From assembly GCA_964473865.1 (NCBI GenBank), contig CAYYQN010000017.1:23705-87704 (forward strand): a stretch of 64,000 nt of DNA, in the 5' to 3' direction. Within the stretch, counting starts at the first letter, position 1, and every line of letters starts with the position of its first letter. Both the position numbers and the translations under genes were made by a program. The notes under the pieces were generated by a model. The model was not told the DNA's origin, searched no databases, and saw only the letters and a list, made by a program, of their open reading frames with translations. Origin of the DNA: CAIMUX01 sp964473865 (lineage in GTDB: Bacteria; Eisenbacteria; RBG-16-71-46; CAIMUX01). Shown here one piece after another: positions 34,578 through 43,128 of this stretch.

Positions 34578-36860
34578 ATGTTGTCTCGCCCCCAGCCACC
34601 TCCGGCAGCCTTGCGCCTGGCGTTCCAGAATATGATCGATGGCGCCGCCGCCGGCCCCCGGTACTCGCTGGCGGCCGCCATACGGGTCGCAGCCCGCACC
34701 CGGGCTCTGGCCGGCATCCCGACCCGGGCCGGTGTCCGGGCTCTGATTGGCATTCTGGTGGTTCTGGCCTGGTCCGGGCCGGCCTCCGCCGCGACGCCGA
34801 CCTGGAACCCGTGGGGCAAGGAGAGTCCCGAGCCGTACGGCTACGATGTCACCACCGCCGCGGATCAGCCGCTGGGCGTCGAGAACCCGGAAGATCCTCC
34901 CGCCCGCCTCCCGGACCCTCCGCCGTCGGACCCGCGGTTCGCAGTCCTGACTGTCGCCACGACCGTGGACCGAACCGCCTACTCGTGGTTCGGCCGGATC
35001 ACGGTCACCGCCGACGTCCAGGCGGAGGGAGTCCCCGCCCCCGACTGCGATTCCGTGGTGGCGATCTCCGCCGCGAACCCGCGAGTTCGGGCCCATCTGG
35101 CCGACGACGGCATCGCTCCCGATGTCGCGGCCGGGGACAGCCGGTACAGCGGGTATTTCGACATCGGCGCCGGGGAAGGCGAAGCCCGCCCCACCGGGAG
35201 CTACACGGTGACAGCCACAGCCTATCGGGGCGTTGAGAACGGATTCGACGATTCCGCCTCCTTCTCGCTCTTCAGCGTCCGCCGCTGGACCGGTATCTCC
35301 ACAACCGACCTTCCCGATCCATCCGATCAGTACACGGCGTTCTTCGTGACCCCAATCGGTCCCGGCCTGGGCTTCCATCACGAGATCCGGGACTTCGGTC
35401 TGGTGCGTTCCACTTCTGTGGCCAACGCCCAGATCCGCATTCCGGTTCTCCCGCGCGAGAACGCCCTCTCCGGGCTACTGGTCACCGGCACCGGCGTGTC
35501 CGATGTCGCGGTTCGAGACAATGTGATCGAGTTCACCTGCGATCTGACCGGCGCGACCGTCCGGCGCGTCACCATCGAGTTCGACGCCCCGAGCGACCTC
35601 GCCGCCACCCGAATCGACCGGTACCAGACCGGTGACATCGCCCTGCGCGATTTCCGAAACGGCTACCAGGTCTGGAACCGGTACATCTCCACGGCGATCC
35701 TCGGCTCCGGATACACCTCGCCGCACGGCCCCGGGTGCATCGTCGACCTGCATGCGACCGATCTCGCGAACGGAAGCTCGCACACGCTGGACTGCATGGA
35801 GCGGGTGGCGGTACATCTCGACAACGCTGCATTCAATGACGGGTCCGGCACCTACCCGAGCAACATCAAGTGGGGCGGCGACGCCCTATCCTGGATGGAG
35901 GGAGCGGACCTCTCTTCGTTGCGATTCCGCTTCCTCTCCGGCGGCGGGTACGGGCTCGCGAACAAGGTAGCGGTCGACCGCCGGGTGGAGTTCTACTCCG
36001 AGAGCCGTTTCTTCCGGCATCGCTATCTCCTGCGCAACATCGACACCGCGGGCCACGACTTCGACTTCGTGTGGGGCCGGGAACAGTGGCTCTACGGCAG
36101 CGCGGCGGGCTCGGACCGGGAGGACGGAGATCGGGGCCTCCTGCCGAATGACGCCGCTTCGTACGGTGGCGAGTACGGCTTCGGACCGGCCCAGATCGAC
36201 GGGAACTGGTTCGCGGCGTTCGACCAGTCGTCCTTCTACTCCCTCGGAGTGATCCTGCCCGGCCGGACCGCGGAGGCGATGCCGACCCGCGCCTACTTCC
36301 TTTGCGATCCCCCGCTCGGCAACTTCACCGGAGAGTACCCGATCATCCCCGCGGGCACGTGCGCCGATATGGCAAACCTCTTCTTCGAGAAGCAACTCGG
36401 CGTCCTCGCTCCCGGCGACTCGGCAGCCTACGAGTTCTACATGTGGGGCGGATACGGCCACAACCGCCAGGAGCTGACCGACCTCCTGGAACAGGACGCC
36501 GGCACCATCGCCGGTGGCTTGAGCTCTGTGGAGTCGCCGCCATCCGGGGAGGCATCTGCACCGTTCCCGGACCGCGACCCGGAGCGGTTCCTCGTCGCCG
36601 CCCGCCCCACCCCCTTCTCCGTCTCCACGGAGATCGCCTTCGTGCTGCCCACCGCCGCCCCCGTATCGCTGACCGTCTTCGACGCGAGCGGGCGTCGCGT
36701 GATCTCGGTGCTGGAACGCGCCCTTCCGGCCGGACGCCACACGATCTCCTGGGACGGCTCCGACGCTCGGGGCCGGCCGGTGCCGGGAGGCGTCTACTTC
36801 ATCCGGCTGGATGCCGGCGACCGGGTGAGGGTTGCCCGGGTGGTCGTGCATCGCTCTTGA
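34578..36860 (+). CDS. Large secreted protein with FlgD-type tail
   Basis: The 760-aa protein has a long N-terminal region and a signal-type hydrophobic stretch at residues about 53-71 ('ALIGILVVLAWSGPASAA'). An ATG nearer this stretch would give a more usual signal peptide, but none is in frame. Residues about 130-230 look like an Ig/choice-of-anchor domain ('TVDRTAYSWFGRITVTADV', 'HLADDGIAPDVAAGDSRYSG'). A beta-rich middle part follows ('NGYQVWNRYIST', 'FDFVWGREQWLYGS'). The FlgD-like tail has 'LTVFDASGRRVISVLERAL' and ends 'VPGGVYFIRLDAG'. No catalytic motif was recognised. Its 3' end overlaps yqeC, on the opposite strand, by 62 bp. Confidence 0.65.
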   Translation: MLSRPQPPPAALRLAFQNMIDGAAAGPRYSLAAAIRVAARTRALAGIPTRAGVRALIGILVVLAWSGPASAATPTWNPWGKESPEPYGYDVTTAADQPLGVENPEDPPARLPDPPPSDPRFAVLTVATTVDRTAYSWFGRITVTADVQAEGVPAPDCDSVVAISAANPRVRAHLADDGIAPDVAAGDSRYSGYFDIGAGEGEARPTGSYTVTATAYRGVENGFDDSASFSLFSVRRWTGISTTDLPDPSDQYTAFFVTPIGPGLGFHHEIRDFGLVRSTSVANAQIRIPVLPRENALSGLLVTGTGVSDVAVRDNVIEFTCDLTGATVRRVTIEFDAPSDLAATRIDRYQTGDIALRDFRNGYQVWNRYISTAILGSGYTSPHGPGCIVDLHATDLANGSSHTLDCMERVAVHLDNAAFNDGSGTYPSNIKWGGDALSWMEGADLSSLRFRFLSGGGYGLANKVAVDRRVEFYSESRFFRHRYLLRNIDTAGHDFDFVWGREQWLYGSAAGSDREDGDRGLLPNDAASYGGEYGFGPAQIDGNWFAAFDQSSFYSLGVILPGRTAEAMPTRAYFLCDPPLGNFTGEYPIIPAGTCADMANLFFEKQLGVLAPGDSAAYEFYMWGGYGHNRQELTDLLEQDAGTIAGGLSSVESPPSGEASAPFPDRDPERFLVAARPTPFSVSTEIAFVLPTAAPVSLTVFDASGRRVISVLERALPAGRHTISWDGSDARGRPVPGGVYFIRLDAGDRVRVARVVVHRS

Positions 36861-37635
36861 GCTCACCCGTCACGATCGTCTCCACCCGATCTTCGCGGTC
36901 CCGCCGTCGAAGCGCCTCCACCAGATCCTGAGCGGTCCGTTCCGCCTCACATGTCCCCACCTTGCTCAGGAAGACGGCGACCGACGAATCCCCTCCGACC
37001 CGCTTCAGATAGCCGTCCGGATGGAAGACGATTTCGGCCACATCCTCGGGGGACAGGCGGGCCCCGGGCGGCAGACCCAGACGTTGGCCGAAGAGCGCCG
37101 CGCGGTGCACGTAGCGCTCGTGCAACGGCTGCCCCACGCAGTCGACGCCAATGACCACGACCACCAACTGCGCGCGGCTCGAAAGCACCGGCTCGTGATC
37201 CAGGTGGGCCTTGAGCGAACGTCCGGCCGAGCCGTCGGCCTCGACCAGCAGGTGGCCCGCAACCCCGGCCTCGGCCAGGGCGTCGATCTGATCCGGCCGG
37301 AATCCGACCAGCTTCTCCCCGGCGGCACGGTCGGCCGGCCTCTCCGTCCATACCGCCGACGCCAAGGTGACGTGCCGATGCTCCGCGATCTCCCCCGGGA
37401 GCCGCGCGATCAGACTGGAATCGAACGGCGCAACGATGACCCGGCGCGACTGGCCCGGATCCGGAAAGAGGATCTTCGTGCTCGTGGTGGTCAGGACGGT
37501 GCCGCGCGAAGACTCCAGCCCGCGCGCCAACGCGAACATGAGCGAGGTCTTGCCCCCTCCGCCGATCAGGGAGACGAGGCGATTGCGCTTCAGCGCGAGC
37601 GCCTCAATCAGGTGCGCCGGATCTGACACGGGCAT
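36799..37635 (-). CDS. yqeC: YqeC-type selenium-dependent hydroxylase accessory protein
   Basis: The 278-aa protein begins with the YqeC signature: 'LIEALALKRNRLVSLIGGGG' followed by KTSLM, a P-loop. Then come 'TVLTTTSTKILFP', 'VGFRPDQIDALAEAG' and 'LLVEADGSAGRSLKAH'. YqeC accompanies YqeB and selenium-dependent molybdenum hydroxylases and is thought to serve cofactor maturation. It overlaps the end of yqeB by 32 bp and, at its other end, overlaps the convergent secreted-protein gene by 62 bp. It is the last gene of the five-gene molybdenum hydroxylase cluster. Confidence 0.88.
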   Translation of the reverse strand: MPVSDPAHLIEALALKRNRLVSLIGGGGKTSLMFALARGLESSRGTVLTTTSTKILFPDPGQSRRVIVAPFDSSLIARLPGEIAEHRHVTLASAVWTERPADRAAGEKLVGFRPDQIDALAEAGVAGHLLVEADGSAGRSLKAHLDHEPVLSSRAQLVVVVIGVDCVGQPLHERYVHRAALFGQRLGLPPGARLSPEDVAEIVFHPDGYLKRVGGDSSVAVFLSKVGTCEAERTAQDLVEALRRRDREDRVETIVTGELKSDARPPGQPSPGRRHPAG

Positions 37636-38548
37636 GGCGGATCACGATTTCGAGGACGCTCCCGCTGATCGTCCGGGCCTTGTCCGACAAGGTGTGGCAG
37701 AAGGAGGGGTCGCCGCGCGGGTCGATATCCCCAAGCTTCTGGCCCGCGCCGACGTCCGTGTCCGTCGCCAGGAGGCCGCGGATCACGCCGGAGATCCCGG
37801 CGGGGATCGTCGCCGGAGACGCCGCCGGCGGCGGAGCATGCTCAGCGATCGACGCGGCCTTGGCTTCGACCCGGGGCCCGCCTGCGGTCACCTCCCCGAC
37901 GACGTCGCCGGCGCGGACCCGCTCGCCGATCTCCCGGTGGGTCACAAACCGCCCGGCGCGCGGAGCCAGGAGCACCCGCTCCCGGGTGTAGCCGTTGATT
38001 TCGCCTGGTTGACCCGTGTTGCGGGCGGCGGGCCCTTTCGTGATGATGCGGCCCAGGTAATGGCCTCGATGCGTCTCGACCACGTAGTGCACGTCGCGTC
38101 CCGCGATCAGTCCCGGACCCAGGCCGATGACCAGATCCGCGTCGCGGCAGTGATTGTCCAGATTCATCTTCAGCAGCCGTCCATCGACGATCACATCGGG
38201 ATTCCAGGCGGCCTGCAGCCGGCCCGCTGGATCGACGAAGACCGGGATGTGGCTCCAGTCGAACGTCGCGAGCGTCTCGGCCTGGGCGAGCTCGTGGCGG
38301 ACCCCGCGCACGCCCTCGATTTCGATCTCGCCGCCTCGGATCGCGGTACAGAACGACACGGTTCTTCTCACCGCCGTCGGCCTCTCCAGCTCGGTCATCA
38401 CCACGCGGAAGCCACAACGAAAGAGCCGGTGCGCGGTGGCCGACGCCTGCTCTCCGGCACCCTTGATGAGCACCTTGAGGGGACTGCTCCCCTCGCCTCT
38501 CGACGCGGGCGCGTACTCCGGCCCACCCTTTCGCGCGGCCGCCGACAC
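37604..38548 (-). CDS. yqeB: YqeB-type selenium-dependent molybdenum hydroxylase maturation protein
   Basis: The 314-aa protein shows the YqeB/EF2563 pattern: a dinucleotide-like opening 'VLIKGAGEQASATAHRLFRC', 'VVMTELERPTAVRRTVSFC', 'VPVFVDP'-type 'IPVFVDPAGRLQAAWNPDVI', then 'VIGLGPGLIAGRDVHYVVET', 'RGHYLGRIITKGPA' and 'AGDVVGEV'. In other genomes this protein is a marker for enzymes with a labile selenium atom at the molybdenum cofactor. It lies 12 bp after ssnA and overlaps yqeC. The start is a GTG; the first 20 residues are unconserved. Confidence 0.9.
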   Translation of the reverse strand: MSAAARKGGPEYAPASRGEGSSPLKVLIKGAGEQASATAHRLFRCGFRVVMTELERPTAVRRTVSFCTAIRGGEIEIEGVRGVRHELAQAETLATFDWSHIPVFVDPAGRLQAAWNPDVIVDGRLLKMNLDNHCRDADLVIGLGPGLIAGRDVHYVVETHRGHYLGRIITKGPAARNTGQPGEINGYTRERVLLAPRAGRFVTHREIGERVRAGDVVGEVTAGGPRVEAKAASIAEHAPPPAASPATIPAGISGVIRGLLATDTDVGAGQKLGDIDPRGDPSFCHTLSDKARTISGSVLEIVIRHARVRSGAPD

Positions 38549-38560
38549 TTCAGCAACGAC

Positions 38561-40135
38561 TCACTGGTGCGCCCCGGTTCCGCGGAGCTCCGGCGCGGTC
38601 CGCAGATACTCGGCGAACCGCTCCGACAGGATCTGCGCGGAGGAGAGGATCGCCTCCGGGGTGCTCCCGTCCCGGAACGGAAGGACTCGACCGGCGGCCT
38701 TCAGAACCTCCCCGCGCGCGACAACCGTGTCGATCTCACTGCCGTCCGCCGCCCAGATCAGGTTCTCCATCACGTTGTCGAGACGGGTGGGAGTCAGATT
38801 GGGCCGGTCCAGACCGATCGCGATCCAGTCGGCCCGACGGCCCGGGACCAACTCCCCCTGGTTCTGACCCAGGATCCGGGCGGGAACGTTGGTGATCATC
38901 TCGAGAAGCTGCGGCGCGGGAAGGAGCGTCGCGTCCTGATGGAGAGCCTTCTGGTACTGGGCGGCGAGCCGGGCCGCGGCCAGGATGTTCTGATTGTCGG
39001 CCGAACCGGAGCCGTCGGTCGAGATCGCGACCGGGATGCCCGCCGCAATCATCTCCATCAGCGGCGGCATGCCCGATCCCAGGATGGTGTTCGCCAGCGG
39101 ATTGTGGACGACGCGCGCGCCGGTGCGCGCAAGGATCTCGATGTCGCGGGGACCGCAGTTCACCTGGTGCGCAATCACGGTGTCTGCATCCAGAACGCCG
39201 ATCGCGTCGAGAAACTCCACTTCGCTCAACCCCGGCTCGATCGATTCCGTAAACCAGCGCGTGGTGTGCGGTTCTTCCGCGCTGTGGATGTGAAAGAGGG
39301 TGCCGTGCTCCCGGGCCCAGGCCTTGAGCGGGATCAGCATCTCGCGGCTGTTGGAGAAGACCTGATCGGGCCCGGGACAGAAGCTCGTGCGCCGGAGCCC
39401 CGGAATGCGGATCGCGGCATCGAGCCGCTGAAGCGCATCCGCGGGCCGGTCCAGCGCCTCCCGGACATAGTGGCGGTCCTGGCTGCCGATCGCCACGATC
39501 ATCGTCGTGCCGGCCGCCTCGTTGGCCGCCGCGATCTCCGCGCCGTGGTATTTGTTGAAGTTGCAATGGTGGACCAGGCAAGTCGTGATCCCGTAGTGGA
39601 TGTCGCAGAGCCGCGCCAGGCGGTAGGTGACTCGATGCGGCGACTCCCCGAGTTCCCGCCCTAAGGCCTCCGCCTGCCGGCTCATGAAGGCGGTGAATGG
39701 ATTGACGGCGTGGTCCAGCCAGGCCGTGAGCGGCTGATCCTTGGCGATCCCGATGATCGGCTGCTCGTGGTCGTGGCCGTGCGCCTTGACGAAGGCGGGC
39801 ATCACAACCGCCGGGAGACGAGGAATCTCCTCGCCCGCCCGAAGCCCACCCCGCGCGCCCGGGGGGGCGGCGGTCCGCCCGCCCGGCGTACCCGGATCCG
39901 CCGCGGCGCGAAGACGGGCTTCTCCCTCGCCCTGCTCGCGCTGACCGAGAACCCGTAACGATGCGCCGTACGTGTCGATCAGACGCCGGCCGGTTTCCGG
40001 CGTGTAGGGGCCGACTTCACGGATGGTTTCGCCTTCGGAGAGCACGTAGCCGTCGGCAATCCGTTCGCCCCCGCGCGCCGCGTCCAGGGGGAGCACGAAG
40101 GCCGCGCGACAGACCAGGGGCCCCGGCGCCGTCAT
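38561..40135 (-). CDS. ssnA: SsnA-type metal-dependent amidohydrolase
   Basis: The 524-aa protein is an amidohydrolase of the SsnA/chlorohydrolase group found with selenium-dependent hydroxylases. Metal ligands are visible in 'FVKAHGHDHEQP' (HxH), 'LFHIHSAEEP', 'TVIAHQVNCGP' and the Asp in 'VAISTDGSGSADNQN'. The expected substrate is a purine- or hydantoin-like ring, but this is not proven for the group. About 45 Gly/Arg/Ala-rich residues (about 60-105) are inserted between the N-terminal strand and the metal site and are absent in typical members. The ATG at 40135 is the third of three nearly identical ribosome site-plus-ATG units spaced 38 bp apart. Confidence 0.85.
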   Translation of the reverse strand: MTAPGPLVCRAAFVLPLDAARGGERIADGYVLSEGETIREVGPYTPETGRRLIDTYGASLRVLGQREQGEGEARLRAAADPGTPGGRTAAPPGARGGLRAGEEIPRLPAVVMPAFVKAHGHDHEQPIIGIAKDQPLTAWLDHAVNPFTAFMSRQAEALGRELGESPHRVTYRLARLCDIHYGITTCLVHHCNFNKYHGAEIAAANEAAGTTMIVAIGSQDRHYVREALDRPADALQRLDAAIRIPGLRRTSFCPGPDQVFSNSREMLIPLKAWAREHGTLFHIHSAEEPHTTRWFTESIEPGLSEVEFLDAIGVLDADTVIAHQVNCGPRDIEILARTGARVVHNPLANTILGSGMPPLMEMIAAGIPVAISTDGSGSADNQNILAAARLAAQYQKALHQDATLLPAPQLLEMITNVPARILGQNQGELVPGRRADWIAIGLDRPNLTPTRLDNVMENLIWAADGSEIDTVVARGEVLKAAGRVLPFRDGSTPEAILSSAQILSERFAEYLRTAPELRGTGAHQ

Positions 40136-40173
40136 CGTCCGCTCCGCCCCCAGATCGCCGGCAGCCTGGTCAT
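40132..40173 (-). CDS. 13-codon mini-ORF 2 before ssnA
   Basis: It encodes MTRLPAIWGRSGR followed by TGA, with its own GGAGGGG site. The stop overlaps the ssnA ATG (ATGA at 40135-40132), so ribosomes finishing it could restart on ssnA. Length and the RxGR ending equal those of mini-ORF 1. Coding status is inferred only from the arrangement. Confidence 0.35.
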   Translation of the reverse strand: MTRLPAIWGRSGR

Positions 40174-40211
40174 CGTCCCCTCCGTTCGCAGGTCGCGCGC
40201 GGCGCCGTCAT
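40170..40211 (-). CDS. 13-codon mini-ORF 1 before ssnA
   Basis: It encodes MTAPRATCERRGR followed by TGA, preceded by GGAGGGG at seven-base spacing. Its stop overlaps the next ATG (ATGA). Because it starts from the same repeated unit as ssnA it is probably recognised by ribosomes. The peptide resembles nothing known. It could be a translated leader or a by-product of the repeat. Confidence 0.35.
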   Translation of the reverse strand: MTAPRATCERRGR

Positions 40212-40245
40212 CGTCCCCTCCCACCGGCACCGGCGCGCCGCTCGC

Positions 40246-43128
40246 TCATCGGTTGCCCTGGCCCGGCGGCGCGCCCAGGGCCGCCAGGACCTTCTCCGGG
40301 GTGAACGGCCAGGCGCGCAACCAGACGCCGATCGCATCGTGGATGGCCGCGGCAATCGCCGGGGCCGCGCCGTTGCAGGAGATCTCCGAGACCGACTTGG
40401 CCCCGAATGGCCCGAATGGGTCGCTGGTTTCCACCAGGACCGCCCGGAACTCCTCCGGCAGGTCGTGGATCATCGGCGCCTGGTAGTCCAGGAGGTTCGC
40501 GTTCAGACACCGGCCCTTCTCGTCCAGGACCATCCGCTCGGACAGGGAGTGGCCGATGGTCTTCAGCACCCCGCCGTAGATCTGGCCGAGAGCCAGCTCC
40601 GGATTGATCGGGGTGCCGCAATCCTGGAGGGCATGGTACTTCTGGACCTTGACCCGGCCGGTGCGCGTGTTCACCGCCACCTGGCAGAAGTGGGCGCCGT
40701 AGGGGAAGGCCGCCTTGTCCGTGGTATAGCTCGCCGACGCCGACAACGGACCGCTGCCGGTGCCCGACTGCGTGAAGCGGGCGATCTCGGCGTAGCTTAC
40801 CGCGCCCGTCCGACCCCGGATCGTCGACGGGTACTCGAGAGCCAGATCCTCCCGCGGCTCCCGCAGCATGGCGGCCGCAGCCCGGAGCATCTTCTCCTTC
40901 AGGCCCTCGGCCGCCTGCAGGGCGGCATTGCCGGAGAAGAACGTCCCGCTCGAGGCATAAGCCCCGTCGTCATAGGGCGTCGCGTCGGTGTCGGCCGCGA
41001 TCAACGCCACCTCGCCCATGGGCGCCTGCAGGCACTCGGCAACCATCTTCGTGGTCATGGTGTCGAGCCCGGTCCCCATGTCGGTGCCGCCGCTCAGGAG
41101 CATGAAAGTGCCGTCGCTGAGCAGGTTCACGGTGGCATTGGCGGAGTCGATGCCGGGCAACCCGGAGGCCTGCTGGATGATGGCCACGCCCTTGCCGATC
41201 CGGACGTCCGGGTCGCCGCTCTCCTCCTTCACCCCCCAACGGATCATCTCGGCGCCCTGCGTCAGCGCCGGCCCCAGACCGCAGCTCGACACGGCCTGGG
41301 GCGTGCCCTCGCGCCCTTCCCCCAGACAGCGCAGGATCTCGAGCATGGTGCCATCGCTCACCCGGTTCTTCTCGAGAAAGGCCAGGTGATCCATTCCCAG
41401 CTCCCGGGACAGCTCGGCGCAGGCGAGCTGCAGGGCGTACGATCCCTGCGGCGCGCCGTAACCCTGATACGCCCCGCAGGGCGGGACGTTCGTGTAGTAG
41501 GTGGTGACGTCGAACCGGACATTCTCGCAGAGGAGCAGCGGCAAGCTCTTGGAGCAGGCGTTCATCGGCACTGTCAAGCAGTGGGCGCCATAGGGGCCGG
41601 TGTTCGCCCGGACGTCCATCCGGATCGCGGTGAGCGTGCCGTCCCTCTTCGCGCCGAGCGTGACCCGGATCTTCATCGGGTGGCGCGTGCGCGAGGCGAT
41701 GAACTCCTCTTCGCGAGTGAACTTGTAGAGGACGGATCGTCCGGTCACCCAGGTGGCGTAGGCCGCGACCTCCTCCAGCACGATGTCCTGTTTGGATCCG
41801 AAGCCGCCGCCGACCCGCTCCTTGATGACGCGGACCAGGTTCTCATTGATGCCCAGGACCCGCGAGACAATGCGGCGGATGTGCCACGGAACCTGAGTGG
41901 AGGCGTGGACGACCAAACGGTCGCCGTCCATTCGGGTGTAGACAACGTGCGGTTCCAGCGGCGTGCATTGCACCTGGGAGGTCTCGTACTCGCGCTCGAT
42001 GACCACCTCGGCCGCGCGCAATCCCTGTTCGAGGTCGCCGATGCCGCCGGCCGCGCGCGCCGCGATGTTCCGGTGCGGGTCCGCGTGGATCGGGAACTGG
42101 TAGATGATCCGGCCGTCACGCGGGTCGGCCCGGCTGTTGTCCAGGTCGGCGGGGGCGCCGGTCACGTATTCGAGCACGCTGTGATGAAGGATCGGGGCGT
42201 CCGGCGCGGCTGCCGCCTCGACCGAGAGAACGGGCGGCAACACCTCATACTGCACCTTGATCTTGCGGATGGCCTCAGCCGCGATGGCGGGCGACTCGGC
42301 CACCACGGCCGCCACGCGGTCGCCCACATGGAGCACTTTCTGCCCGAACATCTTCCGGTCATAGGGAGAGGGCTCGGGGAATCCCTGCCCCGCCTGGTTG
42401 TAGTAGACGTCCGGGCAGTTGCGGTGAGTCAGGACCAGAACGACCCCCGGCGTAGCCTCGGCCTCGGCGGTATCGATCTTGCGGATGTAGGCGTGCGCGT
42501 GCGGCGAGCCCAGCATCAGGAGGTAGCAGGAGCCGGGCTGAACCATGTCCTCGACGAACGCCTTGTCTCCGCGCACCAGCCGGGGACCGTCGACTTTCAG
42601 CTCCACCTTGCCGACGACGCGCAGATCGTCCCGGAACTCCGGCGCCATCCCCCCCGCGTATTGCGGGTCCCGAAGCCGCCGGGCCGCAAGCTCGACCGCG
42701 GCGAAGTACTGCTCATAGCCGGTGCACCGGCAGAAGACGCCCGAGAGCGCATCCGCAATCTGGTCGCGCGACGGTTCTTTCTCGCGTGCCAGCAGCTCCT
42801 CGGTGGCCAGGAGCATGGCCGGGGTGCAGTAACCGCACTGGACGACACCCGCGTCCAGAAACGCCGTCTGGATCGCCGACAGATCTCGGGTCCGGGCCAT
42901 CTGCTCGACGGTCCGGATCTCCCGCCCGTCGATCTGGGCGGCGCGCAGCAGGCACGAGTTGACGGTCCGACCCTCGAGGAGGATCGTGCAAAGGCCGCAA
43001 CTGCCCTGGCCGTCGCAACCGTTGCGGATCGAGAGCAGGCCCAGGCGCCGCAGGAGGTCGCGCACCCGCTCTCCCGGATCGACATCGAGATCGCGGGGCG
43101 TCCCGTTGATGGTGACGTGAATCTTCAT
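40246..43128 (-). CDS. xdhD: Molybdenum hydroxylase, fused 2Fe-2S and molybdopterin subunits (XdhD/YgfN-like)
   Basis: The 960-aa protein fuses a two-cluster ferredoxin-like part with a xanthine-dehydrogenase molybdopterin part, the length and order of E. coli XdhD. Cluster cysteines are C38, C44, C47 and C59 ('NGCDGQGSCGLCTIL') and C98, C101, C133 and C135 ('VVQCGYCTPAML', 'VFCRCTGYEQY'). The catalytic part has 'VGGGFGSKQDIVLEE', 'PCGAYQGYGAPQGSYAL' and, near the end, 'GPFGAKSVSEISCNGAAPAI' with the expected base Glu. Together with ygfM, ssnA, yqeB and yqeC this points to a selenium-dependent hydroxylase of a purine-like or other heterocyclic substrate. Start and stop overlap ygfM by ATGA at 43125-43128. 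Confidence 0.9.
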   Translation of the reverse strand: MKIHVTINGTPRDLDVDPGERVRDLLRRLGLLSIRNGCDGQGSCGLCTILLEGRTVNSCLLRAAQIDGREIRTVEQMARTRDLSAIQTAFLDAGVVQCGYCTPAMLLATEELLAREKEPSRDQIADALSGVFCRCTGYEQYFAAVELAARRLRDPQYAGGMAPEFRDDLRVVGKVELKVDGPRLVRGDKAFVEDMVQPGSCYLLMLGSPHAHAYIRKIDTAEAEATPGVVLVLTHRNCPDVYYNQAGQGFPEPSPYDRKMFGQKVLHVGDRVAAVVAESPAIAAEAIRKIKVQYEVLPPVLSVEAAAAPDAPILHHSVLEYVTGAPADLDNSRADPRDGRIIYQFPIHADPHRNIAARAAGGIGDLEQGLRAAEVVIEREYETSQVQCTPLEPHVVYTRMDGDRLVVHASTQVPWHIRRIVSRVLGINENLVRVIKERVGGGFGSKQDIVLEEVAAYATWVTGRSVLYKFTREEEFIASRTRHPMKIRVTLGAKRDGTLTAIRMDVRANTGPYGAHCLTVPMNACSKSLPLLLCENVRFDVTTYYTNVPPCGAYQGYGAPQGSYALQLACAELSRELGMDHLAFLEKNRVSDGTMLEILRCLGEGREGTPQAVSSCGLGPALTQGAEMIRWGVKEESGDPDVRIGKGVAIIQQASGLPGIDSANATVNLLSDGTFMLLSGGTDMGTGLDTMTTKMVAECLQAPMGEVALIAADTDATPYDDGAYASSGTFFSGNAALQAAEGLKEKMLRAAAAMLREPREDLALEYPSTIRGRTGAVSYAEIARFTQSGTGSGPLSASASYTTDKAAFPYGAHFCQVAVNTRTGRVKVQKYHALQDCGTPINPELALGQIYGGVLKTIGHSLSERMVLDEKGRCLNANLLDYQAPMIHDLPEEFRAVLVETSDPFGPFGAKSVSEISCNGAAPAIAAAIHDAIGVWLRAWPFTPEKVLAALGAPPGQGNR

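Larger units (their letters stand above)
40125..40221 (-). repeat. Three 38-bp-spaced repeats of a ribosome site plus start codon
   Basis: On the minus strand the core GGAGGGGACGATGAC occurs at 40221-40207 and again at 40183-40169, and GGAGCGGACGATGAC at 40145-40131. The ATGs are at 40211, 40173 and 40135, exactly 38 bp apart. The third is the ssnA start. Units 1 and 3 share six more bases after the core. The remainder of each unit has diverged, so this is an old tandem triplication or is maintained by selection. Confidence 0.8.
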
